The notes below the pieces were generated by a model. It was not told the origin of the DNA. It saw only the letters and a list, made by a program, of their open reading frames with translations, and did not search any database. Shown piece by piece: positions 43,609-56,447 of a stretch of 64,000 nucleotides of DNA. The stretch spans positions 1 through 64,000 of the forward strand of contig JADZEE010000106.1 in the NCBI GenBank assembly GCA_020850735.1. Direction: 5' to 3'. A program made the position numbers and the translations under genes. Numbering within the stretch: position 1 is the stretch's first letter; each line of letters starts with the position of its first letter. This DNA is from Gammaproteobacteria bacterium. GTDB lineage: Bacteria > Pseudomonadota > Gammaproteobacteria > JADZEE01.

Positions 43609-45198
43609 CTAGCTCACCACCGGCGGTGTCGTGAAACTGTGATAGGGCGCCGGCGTCGGCAGGGTCCATTCGAGTCCGTCGGCTCCCTCCCAGACGCGCG
43701 GATCGCTCGTTTTCGCCCCACTGCGTACCGTCGCGACGATAATGTAAAGGAGCAGGAGCTGTGAGGCCCCGAAAACCCACGCGCCTATCGAAGACAACGC
43801 ATTGAAATCCGCGAATTGCAGTGAGTAGTCCGGGATGCGCCTCGGCATGCCGGCAAGTCCGAGGAAGAACTGCGGGAAAAAAACCACGTTGACCGAGACG
43901 AGCGAGAGCCAGAAATGGATCTGGGCCAGCTTCTCGTTGTACATCCTGCCGGTCAGCTTCGGCATCCAGAACAGTACGGCGCCGACGATGGTGAAGATGG
44001 CGGAGATGCCCATCGTGTAGTGGAAGTGCGATACCACGAAGTAGGTGTCGTGATACTGGAAGTCGGCCGGCGCCATGCCGAGCATCAGCCCGGTGAACCC
44101 GCCGATGCTGAAGATCATGATCGCGCCGATTCCCCACAGCATGGGCGCCTCGAAAGTCATCGAGCCGCGCCACATGGTTGCCACCCAGTTGAAGATCTTT
44201 ACCGCCGTCGGCACCGCGATCAGGATGGTTGCGTACATGTAATACAGCTCGCCGGCGAGCGGCATGCCGACGGTGTACATGTGGTGCGCCCAGACGATGA
44301 ACGACAGAAACCCGATGGCTGCCATCGCGTAGACCATCGAGGCATGGCCGAACAGCGGTTTGCGCGCAAAGGCCGGAATGAGGTGGGAGATGATGCCGAA
44401 GCCCGGCAGGATGATGATGTACACCTCGGGGTGACCGAAGAACCAGAAAACGTGCTGGAACAACACCGGGTCACCGCCACCGGCGGCATCGAAGAAACTG
44501 GTGCCGAAGTGGCGGTCGGTCAGCAGCATGGTCACGGCGCCACCGAGCACCGGTAGCGCGGCGATGAGCAGGAACGCGGTGATGAGCCACGCCCACACGA
44601 ACAGCGGCATTTTCATCAGCGTCATGCCGGGTGCACGCATGTTCAGGATGGTCACGATGATGTTGATCGAACCGACGATCGAGGACAGGCCGAGCAGGTG
44701 CACGGAAAAGATCAGGAAATCGCCACCGAGCTGCGGCTTGCCCGAACTGCCGACGATCGACAGCGGCGGATAGAGCGTCCAGCCCGCTTCCGGCGTGCCC
44801 GGGACGAACATCGACAGCACCAGCAGCGTGGCTGCGAACGGCAGCACCCAGAAAGCCCAGTTGTTGACGCGGGGCAGCGCCATGTCGGGCGCCCCGATCA
44901 TCATCGGAATGAGCCAGTTCGCGAGCCCGGCGAAGGCCGGCATCACCGCGCCGAAAACCATGATCAGCCCGTGCAGGGTGATGAGCTGGTTGAACGTCAG
45001 CGGGTCCAGGAACTGCAATCCGGGCTCGAACAGCTCGGCACGGAACGTCATCGCCATCGAGCCACCGATCAGAAACATCGTCGCGCTGAAAATCAGGTAC
45101 ATCGTGCCGATGTCTTTGTGGTTGGTGGAAAACAACCACCGTTTCAGGCCGGTCGGACGATGACCGTGGTGTTCTGCTGCGTGCGCCGCTGTGCTCAT
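43609..45198 (-). CDS. coxA: Cytochrome c oxidase subunit I
   Basis: 529 residues with twelve membrane helices. The heme a ligand is in [14 protein letters not shown]; CuB and the cross-linked tyrosine are in [28 protein letters not shown] gives the other CuB histidines, and [13 protein letters not shown] the heme a3/a ligands. It is the catalytic core of the aa3 heme-copper oxidase. It follows coxB by 43 bases. Confidence 0.97.
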   Translation of the reverse strand: MSTAAHAAEHHGHRPTGLKRWLFSTNHKDIGTMYLIFSATMFLIGGSMAMTFRAELFEPGLQFLDPLTFNQLITLHGLIMVFGAVMPAFAGLANWLIPMMIGAPDMALPRVNNWAFWVLPFAATLLVLSMFVPGTPEAGWTLYPPLSIVGSSGKPQLGGDFLIFSVHLLGLSSIVGSINIIVTILNMRAPGMTLMKMPLFVWAWLITAFLLIAALPVLGGAVTMLLTDRHFGTSFFDAAGGGDPVLFQHVFWFFGHPEVYIIILPGFGIISHLIPAFARKPLFGHASMVYAMAAIGFLSFIVWAHHMYTVGMPLAGELYYMYATILIAVPTAVKIFNWVATMWRGSMTFEAPMLWGIGAIMIFSIGGFTGLMLGMAPADFQYHDTYFVVSHFHYTMGISAIFTIVGAVLFWMPKLTGRMYNEKLAQIHFWLSLVSVNVVFFPQFFLGLAGMPRRIPDYSLQFADFNALSSIGAWVFGASQLLLLYIIVATVRSGAKTSDPRVWEGADGLEWTLPTPAPYHSFTTPPVVS

Positions 45199-45241
45199 TC
45201 GTCTCGTCTCCTGAAAATTCTGCGCAAGTTATGCCACGCGC

Positions 45242-46363
45242 TCAGCGGGCAGCCTTGACGTCCGCCGGCTGGACCACGTCGCCGCTGTCGTTGCCGAAAG
45301 CGTTGCGTTCGTAGGTGATCACGGCGGCGATATCCAGATCGTTCAGCTGTGCTCCGAACGCCTGCATGGCCGTGCCGGCCTTGCCGTTGACGACGATATT
45401 CAAGTGCCCGGCCACGGGGCCCGTGGCGATCGCGCCGCCTGCCAGCGCCGGGAAGGCGCCCGGCACACCCTGACCGTTGGCCTGGTGACAGGCGACGCAG
45501 GTGGTCTGGTAGACTTTCTCGCCCGCGGCCATGAGCTCTTCCGTGCTGTAGGCCTTGTCACTCGCACTGGCCGCTTCAGCCATCGCCAGCTTCTGCCGTG
45601 CCACCCACTGCCGGTATTCATCTTCGGGAACGGCCTGAACGACGATGGGCATGAACCCGTGATTGCGCCCGCAAAGCTCCGCGCACTGGCCCCGGTACGT
45701 GCCGGGTTCTTCGATGTAAGCCCAGTTTTCGTTGATGAATCCGGGAATGGCGTCCTGCTTCCAGCCGAAGTCCGGCACCCACCACGCGTGCAGCACATCG
45801 TTGGCGGTGATGACAAAGCGTATTTTCGTCTTGATGGGCAGCACCACCGGGTTATCGACGTCACGCAGGTAGTTCTCGTCCTTGGCGGCGCTGCCGTCTA
45901 TCTGTTCCGGCGGAGTCTTCAGGTTGCTGAAGAAGCTGATGCCCTCGTCGAGGTAATCGTAATGCCACTTCCACTGGTAGCCGGTGACCTTGACGGTCAT
46001 GTCGGGATCGGAGGTGTCGTACAGCTTGATCATCGCCTGGGTGGCGGGAATGGCCATCAACACCAGGACGACGGCCGGGATGACGGTCCAGACCACCTCG
46101 AGGGTGGGGTGCTCGTGAAACTGCGCCGCGACTGCGCCCTTGGACTTGCGATGATTGAAAATCGAATAGAGCATGACCGCGTACACGGCCAGACCGATGG
46201 CCACGCAGATCCAAAGGATCAGCATGTGCAGGTCGTAGACCTCGTGCGCGACCGGCGTCACGCCGCGAGTCATGTTGAACCGGGGCTCGGCTGCCATCGC
46301 GGCCTGGCCGTAGCCCAGCAGTGCGACACCCCCCATGAGCGCGGGCAGGAAACGATTACGCAT
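45242..46363 (-). CDS. coxB: Cytochrome c oxidase subunit II with fused cytochrome c domain
   Basis: 373 residues: a signal peptide, two membrane helices, the CuA domain (motif CAELCGRNHGFM, plus HAWWVPDFGWKQDAIPGFIN), then a C-terminal c-type cytochrome with heme motif CVACH and GVPGAFPALAGG. The fused heme makes this a caa3-like subunit II. GAGGAG lies 11 bases before the ATG at 46363, favouring it over a GTG at 46375. First structural gene of the oxidase unit. Confidence 0.95.
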   Translation of the reverse strand: MRNRFLPALMGGVALLGYGQAAMAAEPRFNMTRGVTPVAHEVYDLHMLILWICVAIGLAVYAVMLYSIFNHRKSKGAVAAQFHEHPTLEVVWTVIPAVVLVLMAIPATQAMIKLYDTSDPDMTVKVTGYQWKWHYDYLDEGISFFSNLKTPPEQIDGSAAKDENYLRDVDNPVVLPIKTKIRFVITANDVLHAWWVPDFGWKQDAIPGFINENWAYIEEPGTYRGQCAELCGRNHGFMPIVVQAVPEDEYRQWVARQKLAMAEAASASDKAYSTEELMAAGEKVYQTTCVACHQANGQGVPGAFPALAGGAIATGPVAGHLNIVVNGKAGTAMQAFGAQLNDLDIAAVITYERNAFGNDSGDVVQPADVKAAR

Positions 46364-46425
46364 GGTCTTGGACACTCCTCGCGTGGCTCAGTATCTGTTT
46401 TATTCGGAACCCGCCCAAACCGCCG

Positions 46426-46986
46426 CTACGCCGCGGACGGCTCAACGTATCGCGGGGTGACGCAGCGCGCCAGCTCTCTCCCCAGGGCCTGACGCTCATC
46501 TTCGGTCAGAAACGATCCTATCTCGATTTCACGACCGTGAGATCGCAGTGTCAGCCGACTCGGGTGCCAGGTCCCGGCCGGTCGCTCGAGCACCACCTGG
46601 ACCCAGGCGCGGCTGAGCTCGAACAGGGTCTCGGGGCGCCGGCACCCGAACTCGACGGTAATACGATGCGCACCGATCGACACGACTTCCTGCCGGCTGG
46701 CGTCGCGCATGCTCAGGTACAGGGCGATGCCCAGAACAAGCATCTCGATGCCGGAAAAAGGCAGGACGAGCGGCAGGCCGCGGACGAAAAACGCCATTCC
46801 GATACCGAACGACAGCAGCACACAGAGCCCGAAAAACACGCCGGCCTGCAGCCACGTCAGGGATCGGTTCGGACGAATGACGAATCGCTGTTCCACCGTC
46901 CCTGGCTGTTGTGCATCGGAGATTACCAACCGAACTCCCGCCGCCGTCGGTCGACGACCGCGCCGGCTCAAGCCCGACGCGGACAT
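46426..46986 (-). CDS. DUF2244 domain membrane protein
   Basis: 186 residues. Two central membrane helices (LTWLQAGVFFGLCVLLSFGIGMAFF and LPFSGIEMLVLGIALYLSM) are followed by a soluble part (VEFGCRRPETLFELSRAWVQVVLERP... GSFLTEDER). This is the DUF2244 family, repeatedly found just upstream of coxB. Function unknown, presumably in oxidase assembly. The first ~30 residues are unconserved; a later start is possible. Confidence 0.85.
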   Translation of the reverse strand: MSASGLSRRGRRPTAAGVRLVISDAQQPGTVEQRFVIRPNRSLTWLQAGVFFGLCVLLSFGIGMAFFVRGLPLVLPFSGIEMLVLGIALYLSMRDASRQEVVSIGAHRITVEFGCRRPETLFELSRAWVQVVLERPAGTWHPSRLTLRSHGREIEIGSFLTEDERQALGRELARCVTPRYVEPSAA

Positions 46987-47066
46987 TTAGAACCGGTCCA
47001 GATGCTAGCCGATGGTGTTTGTGCATGCAACAAAACACGTCGGCCCGCCGTCGGCGTGCGCAGATG

Positions 47067-47780
47067 CTAGGCGATTGCGTCGGCGTGCATGCGTGCGGCG
47101 AGACCCGCCAGCGCGGCGTCCACCGGTTCGTGATCGGCGCGCGCGCAATGCGGCACGACGCCTAGACACGGCGCAACGATTCGGGCCTGGAGCGCGGCGA
47201 CGGTTTCGTTCACACCCGGGTAGGCGGGATCCACGCATGAGCAGACGTAGCCGAGGAGCCGGGAGCCCGCGTTTTCGATCGCCCGGGCGGTGAGCAGCGC
47301 GTGGTTGATGCAGCCCAGCCGCAGGCCGACGACGAGCAGCACGGGCAGATCCAGGTGTCTGGCGAGATCAGCGACCGTGCCGGTCTCGTTCAGTGGTACC
47401 AGCCAGCCGCCGACGCCCTCGACCACGATGAATTCCGCGTGCCGGGACAGACGCCGCCAGGCGGCGTGGATGACCTCGAAATCGATCCGGATATCTGCCG
47501 CCGTCGCGGCCAGGTGGGGTGCGACAGGCGGCGCGAACACGTAGGGATTGACGTCGGCATACGGCGGCGCGCTGCCCGCGGCGGCCTGCAATGCGAGTGC
47601 ATCGTCGTTGACCAGCGCGCCGGCCACGCGCATGGCGCCGGTCGCGACCGGCTTCATGCCGGCGGCAGCGATACCGCGGCGTACCAGCGCCCGGACGAGG
47701 GCGCTGGTGACGAAGGTCTTGCCGATGCCAGTGTCGGTGCCGGTGACGAACACGCCGCCGGCACGGCCCGTCGCGCTCAC
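47067..47780 (-). CDS. bioD: Dethiobiotin synthetase
   Basis: 237 residues. The P-loop GTDTGIGKTFVTSALVRAL, the KPVATG motif, VEGVGGWLVPLNETGTVADLARHLDLPVLLVVGLRLGCINHALL and the C-terminal GYVCSCVDP region identify BioD. It makes dethiobiotin from DAPA, CO2 and ATP. The GTG start overlaps the bioC stop (GTGA). Last gene of the biotin operon. Confidence 0.95.
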   Translation of the reverse strand: MSATGRAGGVFVTGTDTGIGKTFVTSALVRALVRRGIAAAGMKPVATGAMRVAGALVNDDALALQAAAGSAPPYADVNPYVFAPPVAPHLAATAADIRIDFEVIHAAWRRLSRHAEFIVVEGVGGWLVPLNETGTVADLARHLDLPVLLVVGLRLGCINHALLTARAIENAGSRLLGYVCSCVDPAYPGVNETVAALQARIVAPCLGVVPHCARADHEPVDAALAGLAARMHADAIA

Positions 47781-48661
47781 GTTTTTCGCCGCGGCAGGAA
47801 ATGCACCGGTGCCGCGGACACGGTGCTGCCGTCCTGCGAGCGGGTACCGGGCAGCGGCGCCCACGCGTGGCCGTACACGATCTCGAAAGTCGCCGGGAGC
47901 CGGCCTGCGACGCGCTCGACTTCGTAGGCGTCGACGAAGCGCTGCCAGCGACGCGGACCCGTCAGGGTGCGCGGCCGGCCGGTGGTGGCGTTGTGCGCCC
48001 CGATCTTCTTCAGGTCGGTCACGAGCGCGCGCACGTCGGGGTAAGTCATGACGATGTGCTCGACGTCGAGCACCGGGCTGGAAAATCCGGCCCGGATGAG
48101 GGCATCACCGATGTCGTGCATGTCGATGAACGCGCTGACGTGCGAATAACGGTCGACGGCCCGCCACGCTCGGCGCAGCTCGCACAGCGTGTCCGGTCCC
48201 AGCGTGGAAAATAACAGCAGCCCGCCCGGCGAAAGCACGGAGCGACAGCAGTCGAGCACCGCGTCGAGCGCGTTGCACCACTGCAGCATGAGATTGCTGA
48301 ATACGAGATCGATACTGCCTGGGGCGAGCGGAATGGCCTCTGCGTCCGCACACAGGTAACTGTGCCGACCACGCAGCCAGCGACGGCGCCGGCGTGCTTG
48401 ACGCAACATGCCCAAGGCGATGTCGAGCGCGAACACTCGGGCACCGTGGTAGCGACGGCCGAGCGCCCGGGCGGTGACGCCGGTGCCGGCGCCGAGATCG
48501 AGGATGCGGCGGGGTTGCAGCCGAACGAGATCGAGACGTTCGAGCATGCGTGCGGCAACGGTGCTCTGCAACAGCGCGTGCGCGTCGTAGGAGCCCGCCG
48601 CGGCGGAAAAGCCTGCCGCGACGCGCGTCTTGTGCAACAGATACTCGGTTTCCACACTCAC
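47777..48661 (-). CDS. bioC: Malonyl-ACP O-methyltransferase BioC
   Basis: 294 residues. SAM motif ILDLGAGTGVTARALGRRYHGARVFALDIALGML, then FSNLMLQWCNALDAVLDCCRSVLSPGGLLLFSTLGPDTLCELRRAW, the BioC pattern. It methylates malonyl-ACP, disguising it so the fatty-acid machinery can build pimelate. The start is a GTG overlapping the bioF stop. The usual demethylating esterase gene bioH is not in the operon. Confidence 0.93.
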   Translation of the reverse strand: MSVETEYLLHKTRVAAGFSAAAGSYDAHALLQSTVAARMLERLDLVRLQPRRILDLGAGTGVTARALGRRYHGARVFALDIALGMLRQARRRRRWLRGRHSYLCADAEAIPLAPGSIDLVFSNLMLQWCNALDAVLDCCRSVLSPGGLLLFSTLGPDTLCELRRAWRAVDRYSHVSAFIDMHDIGDALIRAGFSSPVLDVEHIVMTYPDVRALVTDLKKIGAHNATTGRPRTLTGPRRWQRFVDAYEVERVAGRLPATFEIVYGHAWAPLPGTRSQDGSTVSAAPVHFLPRRKT

Positions 48662-49851
48662 GGCGACGCGCCCTCACGACGCAGCAATTCGTCCAGCGTC
48701 TCCACGAGCGCGTCCACGTCGGTGGCGCAATGCCTGGCGGTGAGCGAGATGCGCAGGCGTGCGGTTCCCGCCGGCACGGTGGGCGGGCGGATCACCGGCA
48801 CGTTGAACCCACGCTCGCACAACGCGTCACCGAGACGCAGTGCGCGTCGCGCGTCGCCGACGGGAACGGGCTGGATCGGTGTGCTCGAGGGCAGCACGCC
48901 GATGCCGGCCGCGGCGGCAGCGGCGCGAAAGTGATCGATCAGGCCGGCAAGGTGAGCGCGCCGCCAGGGCTCTTCGCGGATGATGGCGAGAGCGGCGCGC
49001 GCCGCGGCGGTCGCAGCCGGCGCCAGCGCCGTGGTGTACGCATAGGTGCGGCCGTGCTGAAGGACCGCCTCCATGAGATCGGCGGGCCCGGCGGCGAAAG
49101 CACCTGCGGCGCCGAACGCCTTGCCGAAAGTCCCGACGAGCAGCGGTACTTCGGCCTCGCCACAGGCGTGCAGGTCGACCGCGCCGCGGCCGCCCGGACC
49201 GATGACGCCCAGACCGTGCGCGTCGTCGATGAACAGCACGGCGTCGTGGCGGCGGGCGACGCGCGCGAGATCGCGTACGGGTGCGATGTCACCGTCCATG
49301 CTGAACACACCATCGCTGACCACGAATTTCAGCGCCGCGCGGGAAGCGCCGAGTTGGGCGGCGAGAGCCGCCGGATCCCGGTGTGCGTAGCGGCGCAGCC
49401 GCGCACGACTCAGCACGATCGCGTCGATCAGGGAAGCGTGCACGAGCCGATCGGCGAATACCGCGTCGCGGCGGCGGGCGAGAGCGCCAAGCACGGCGAG
49501 ATTGGCGTGATAACCCGATGGAAACACCAGCGCGCGCGAACGGCCGGTGAAATCGGCGAGCTCCAGTTCGAGCGCGGCATGGAGATCGGTGTAGCCGCAC
49601 ACGAGGGCGGAGGCGCCGCTGCCCGCGCCGTAAGCGGCGGCGGCGCGCACGGTGGCGGCGCGCAGTCGCCGGTCGGTGCTCAGACCGAGGTAATCGTTGC
49701 TGGCAAAATTGCGCGCGGCGAGTGCGCGTTGCGCGGCGCCGCGCGGGCGCCGCACGCGCACCAGCGCCGCGGTGTTGCGCGCGCCTGCGAGCGCCTGCAG
49801 CCGGTTGGCGAGTGGGATCGGAAGCTTGACGGTGGCGTGGCCCGTACTCAT
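48658..49851 (-). CDS. bioF: 8-amino-7-oxononanoate synthase
   Basis: 397 residues, PLP fold type I. Substrate loops [18 protein letters not shown] and [16 protein letters not shown], aspartate region [16 protein letters not shown], and PLP lysine in [12 protein letters not shown]. It joins pimeloyl-ACP and alanine. It overlaps bioB as ATGA and bioC as GTGA. Confidence 0.95.
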   Translation of the reverse strand: MSTGHATVKLPIPLANRLQALAGARNTAALVRVRRPRGAAQRALAARNFASNDYLGLSTDRRLRAATVRAAAAYGAGSGASALVCGYTDLHAALELELADFTGRSRALVFPSGYHANLAVLGALARRRDAVFADRLVHASLIDAIVLSRARLRRYAHRDPAALAAQLGASRAALKFVVSDGVFSMDGDIAPVRDLARVARRHDAVLFIDDAHGLGVIGPGGRGAVDLHACGEAEVPLLVGTFGKAFGAAGAFAAGPADLMEAVLQHGRTYAYTTALAPAATAAARAALAIIREEPWRRAHLAGLIDHFRAAAAAAGIGVLPSSTPIQPVPVGDARRALRLGDALCERGFNVPVIRPPTVPAGTARLRISLTARHCATDVDALVETLDELLRREGASP

Positions 49852-50864
49852 CCGTTCGCGCGTTCGGCCGCGAGGCCGAGATCCGCGAACAGCGCCTGGT
49901 CCTCGTCGAGCGCCGGGTTCGCGGTCGTGAGCAGACGTTCGCCATAGAACAGGGAGTTCGCGCCGGCGAGAAAGCACAACGCCTGCTCGGCGCGAGACAG
50001 ACGGCTGCGGCCCGCGGAAAGGCGAACGTAGGATTGCGGCATGAGCAGGCGCGCGACGGCGATGGTGCGCACCAGGTGCAGCGGTTCGAGCGGCGGAACC
50101 GACGCCAGGGGAGTGCCCGCCACCGGGACGAGCAGGTTGATCGGAACGCTTTCCGGGTGCACCGGAAAACCCGCGAGCTCGACCAGCAGTCCCAGGCGAT
50201 CAGCCAGCGATTCACCCATGCCGATGATGCCGCCGCAGCACACCTTCAGACCCGCGTCACGGACGTTGCGCAGCGTCTGCAGGCGATCCTCGTAGCTGCG
50301 CGTGCTGATGATCGCGTCGTAATGCGCGGCCGAGGTGTCGAGATTGTGATTGTAATAGTCGAGTCCGGCCTGTTTCAGACTCGCCGCCTGCGAACCCGTG
50401 AGCATACCGAGAGTGACGCAGGTCTCCATGCCGAGCGCCGCGACGCCGGCGACGAGCTCGGCGACGCGTTCGACATCCCGGTCACGCGGTGCGCGCCAGG
50501 CGGCGCCCATGCAGAAGCGGGTCGCGCCGGCGTCGCGGGCACGGCTCGCGGCCTCGATGACCTGCGGCAGCGGCAGTAGCGACGTCGCGGTCACACCGGT
50601 GTCGTGGTGCGCGCTCTGCGGACAGTAGGCACAGTCCTCGGGGCAGCCGCCGGTCTTCACGTTCAGCAGCGTGCTAAGCTGCAATCGATTGGGATCGAAG
50701 TAGTGCCGGTGCAGTGCCTGCGCGGCGAAGACGAGGTCGGTGATCGGCGCCTCGTAGAGCGCGCGCGCTTCGGTCAGGGTCCAGTCGTGCTGGGCGCCGA
50801 GCTCACGCGCCGCATCCGCCTTGGCAAACGCGCGGGCGCCGGGGTGGTCGGTGGTCGAGTGCAT
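49848..50864 (-). CDS. bioB: Biotin synthase
   Basis: 338 residues, radical SAM. The cluster motif [11 protein letters not shown], the second cluster ligands (ARFCMG-type segment, [23 protein letters not shown]) and the C-terminal [34 protein letters not shown] match BioB. It inserts sulfur into dethiobiotin. The ATG at 50864 has GGAG at a workable distance; an ATG at 50882 is also in frame. First gene of the bioBFCD operon. Confidence 0.95.
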   Translation of the reverse strand: MHSTTDHPGARAFAKADAARELGAQHDWTLTEARALYEAPITDLVFAAQALHRHYFDPNRLQLSTLLNVKTGGCPEDCAYCPQSAHHDTGVTATSLLPLPQVIEAASRARDAGATRFCMGAAWRAPRDRDVERVAELVAGVAALGMETCVTLGMLTGSQAASLKQAGLDYYNHNLDTSAAHYDAIISTRSYEDRLQTLRNVRDAGLKVCCGGIIGMGESLADRLGLLVELAGFPVHPESVPINLLVPVAGTPLASVPPLEPLHLVRTIAVARLLMPQSYVRLSAGRSRLSRAEQALCFLAGANSLFYGERLLTTANPALDEDQALFADLGLAAERANG

Positions 50865-50899
50865 GGCGGCAAGGCTCCACATTCGGCGAAATCAGCATT

Positions 50900-50933
50900 T
50901 CGTCAACCCGTAAGGAAGCGGGTTGGTTGACAG
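50900..50933. promoter_or_regulatory. BirA-type biotin operator in the bioB-comF divergent promoter
   Basis: TCGTCAACC (50900-50908), 16 bases, GGTTGACAG (50925-50933): an inverted repeat with 7 of 9 matches in each arm to the BirA operator consensus (TTGTAAACC...GGTTTACAA). It lies between the bioB start and the comF start. On the minus strand a TATACT -10 box immediately precedes it (50933-50938), so it would cover the bio transcription start. Confidence 0.75.
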
Positions 50934-50949
50934 TATATAAGGAAGCGCG

Positions 50950-51624
50950 ATGCTGCTGCGGGCCCGCTGCGCCCTGTGCGACGCGGCTATCGATTGGGAT
51001 TGGGGTGCCCTGTGCGGCGCCTGCGTGCGGGATCTCCCGCGACCCGGCGAGCAATGCCGGCGCTGCGCCGAGCCACTGCCGGGAGGCGGATTGTGCGGCC
51101 GCTGTCAACGCGCGCCGCCACCGATCGACAGGACCGTCGTGGCCCTGGCCTACGGTTACCCCGTCGATCACCTCGTTCACCTGTTGAAATTCCGCCGCGG
51201 CCTGGAGTTAGGACGGCCGTTCGGGCGGCTGCTCGCCGGCGCCGTGCGGGACAGCGGCGGCGCGCCGCCGGATTGCCTGGTGCCGGTGCCGCTGCACTGG
51301 CGGCGCCAGGCCGCTCGCGGCTACAACCAGGCGCTGCTGATCGCAGCGCAGATCGGCGGGCAACTCGGCGTTCCGGTGCGCCCGTCACTGTGCAGGCGTA
51401 TTCGGGAAACGCCGGCGCAGAGCGGCCAGGACCGCCGCGCACGGCTGGCAAACGTACGCGGATCGTTCGCAGTGAACGTCCCGGCGGGGGTGCGTTCAGT
51501 GGCCATCGTCGATGACGTGGTGACCACGGGGGCCACGGCCGGTGCGATGGCATCGGCGTTGCGTCGCGCCGGTGCGCAACACGTCGAGCTGTGGGCCTGC
51601 GCACGCGCGCAAGGCGCGCGCTGA
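50950..51624 (+). CDS. comF: ComF family phosphoribosyltransferase-like protein
   Basis: 224 residues. An N-terminal cysteine cluster of zinc-ribbon type (CALCDAAI...CGAC...CRRC...CGRC), then VPVPLHWRRQAARGYNQALLIA and the PRPP-type loop VAIVDDVVTTGATAGAMASAL. ComF is linked to DNA uptake in competence and to recombination; it is cytoplasmic. AAGGAAGCG precedes the ATG. It is divergent from bioB, as in Pseudomonas-type genomes. Confidence 0.92.
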   Translation: MLLRARCALCDAAIDWDWGALCGACVRDLPRPGEQCRRCAEPLPGGGLCGRCQRAPPPIDRTVVALAYGYPVDHLVHLLKFRRGLELGRPFGRLLAGAVRDSGGAPPDCLVPVPLHWRRQAARGYNQALLIAAQIGGQLGVPVRPSLCRRIRETPAQSGQDRRARLANVRGSFAVNVPAGVRSVAIVDDVVTTGATAGAMASALRRAGAQHVELWACARAQGAR

Positions 51625-51631
51625 ACCATGC

Positions 51632-55158
<3,527 letters not shown>

Positions 55159-55162
55159 CTGC

Positions 55163-56260
55163 TCAGAGCCGCATCGGCATGATGACGTATCTCGTCCGCT
55201 CGTCGCCCACCGGTGACAACAGGCAGCTGTTGTTGGCGTCCAGGAACACCATTTTCACCACGTCCGCCTTGACGGTGCCGAGCACATCGAGCAGGTAGGT
55301 CGCATTGAAACCCACCTCCAGCTCGCCGCCCTCATACTCGACCTCCATCTGCTCCTCGGCTTCCTCTTGCTCCGGATTGTGCGCCGATGCAGTCAGGGAG
55401 CCGGGTTTGATGCTCAACCGGATGCCGCGGAATTTCTCGTTCGACAGGATCGAAGTACGCGCCAGCATCTGCCGCAGCGCTTCCCGATCGGCCAGCACTT
55501 CCTTGTCGCCGCCGCGTGGCAATACCCGCTCATAATCCGGGTATTTCCCGTCGATCAGCTTGCTCGTCACGCATTGGCCACCGGACCGGATCCGCAGATG
55601 GTTATCACTCACCGCCAACTCGACCTCCGCACCCGGCTCCAGCACCCGCAACAACTCACTCACGCCTTTTCGTGGCACGATCAGCTGGCGCACAGCATCG
55701 ATCTCCGTCGCCAGATCCACTTCCGACATCGCCAGACGGTGACCGTCGGTCGCGACGCTGCGCAGGCGCGCCGCACCGAACTCCAGCAGCAGGCCGTTGA
55801 GGTAATAACGCACGTCGTTGTGCGCCATGGCAAATTGCGTCTGCTCGATCAGCGCCCGCAGGCCCGCGCCATCCAGTCGCACCGTGAACGCCGCTTCGAA
55901 ATCGCCGATGTTGGGGAACTCCGCGGCTGGCAAGGTGCTCAAGGCAAAACGGCTGCGTCCGGAACGGATCACCGCCTGTTTATCGCCCAGGTTCAGTTCC
56001 ACCGGCGCGCCGGCCGGCAGGGCGCGCACGATGTCGAGCAGCTTGCGTGCGGGCAACGTGACCGTAGCGGCGGATTTGGCATCGCAGTTCAGCGTCGTCA
56101 CGGTCTCGACTTCCATGTCGGTCCCCGTGAACGTAACCGAGCCTGGTTCCACCACGACGAGGACATTGGCCAGAATCGGCAGACTCTGGCGCCGTTCTAC
56201 GACGTTGTGAACTGCGCTCAGCGGGGCGAGAAGCTCATCTCTATTAAGTAAGAGTTTCAT
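55163..56260 (-). CDS. dnaN: DNA polymerase III beta sliding clamp
   Basis: 365 residues, three clamp domains. MKLLLNRDELLAPLSAVHNVVERRQSLPILANVLV at the start, LIEQTQFAMAHNDVRYYLNGLLLEF in the middle, and the C-terminal CLLSPVGDERTRYVIMPMRL are characteristic. It encircles DNA and tethers polymerases. recF follows after 4 bases. Confidence 0.97.
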   Translation of the reverse strand: MKLLLNRDELLAPLSAVHNVVERRQSLPILANVLVVVEPGSVTFTGTDMEVETVTTLNCDAKSAATVTLPARKLLDIVRALPAGAPVELNLGDKQAVIRSGRSRFALSTLPAAEFPNIGDFEAAFTVRLDGAGLRALIEQTQFAMAHNDVRYYLNGLLLEFGAARLRSVATDGHRLAMSEVDLATEIDAVRQLIVPRKGVSELLRVLEPGAEVELAVSDNHLRIRSGGQCVTSKLIDGKYPDYERVLPRGGDKEVLADREALRQMLARTSILSNEKFRGIRLSIKPGSLTASAHNPEQEEAEEQMEVEYEGGELEVGFNATYLLDVLGTVKADVVKMVFLDANNSCLLSPVGDERTRYVIMPMRL

Positions 56261-56447
56261 TGCCTTTTGTTCTAATTAGGGTTTGGGATAACTCGGCCTT
56301 TTGGTCATTCAGAGCCATTAAATCAGAATCTTAACTCCCGAAGAAACTGTTCCTAAACTGCTTGCCGCAAGCCTGCCCACCTGTGGGAAACCTGTGCTTC
56401 GACGGCGGCTTTTTGCTCCATCCCAAGTTATTCACAGGTTGTCCCCA
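56261..56447. other. Putative oriC region between dnaA and dnaN
   Basis: This 187-base gap is clearly more A+T-rich than the surroundings (notably 56261-56350). It contains a consensus DnaA box TTATTCACA (56428-56436) and weaker 7/9 matches at 56283-56291 and 56382-56390. The position beside dnaA and close to parS-like sites fits the replication origin of gammaproteobacteria. It also holds the dnaN promoter. The gap on the other side of dnaA is the alternative location. Confidence 0.6.

Noticed and set aside
46999-47070. Direct repeat CAGATGCTAG at 46999-47008 and 47061-47070
   Set aside because: Ten bases only; one copy includes the bioD stop codon. Could be chance or a small duplication; no function can be argued.
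50927-50950. TTGACA in front of comF as a -35 box
   Set aside because: No -10 at the proper distance, since the comF ATG is only 17 bases away; the hexamer is part of the BirA-type operator.
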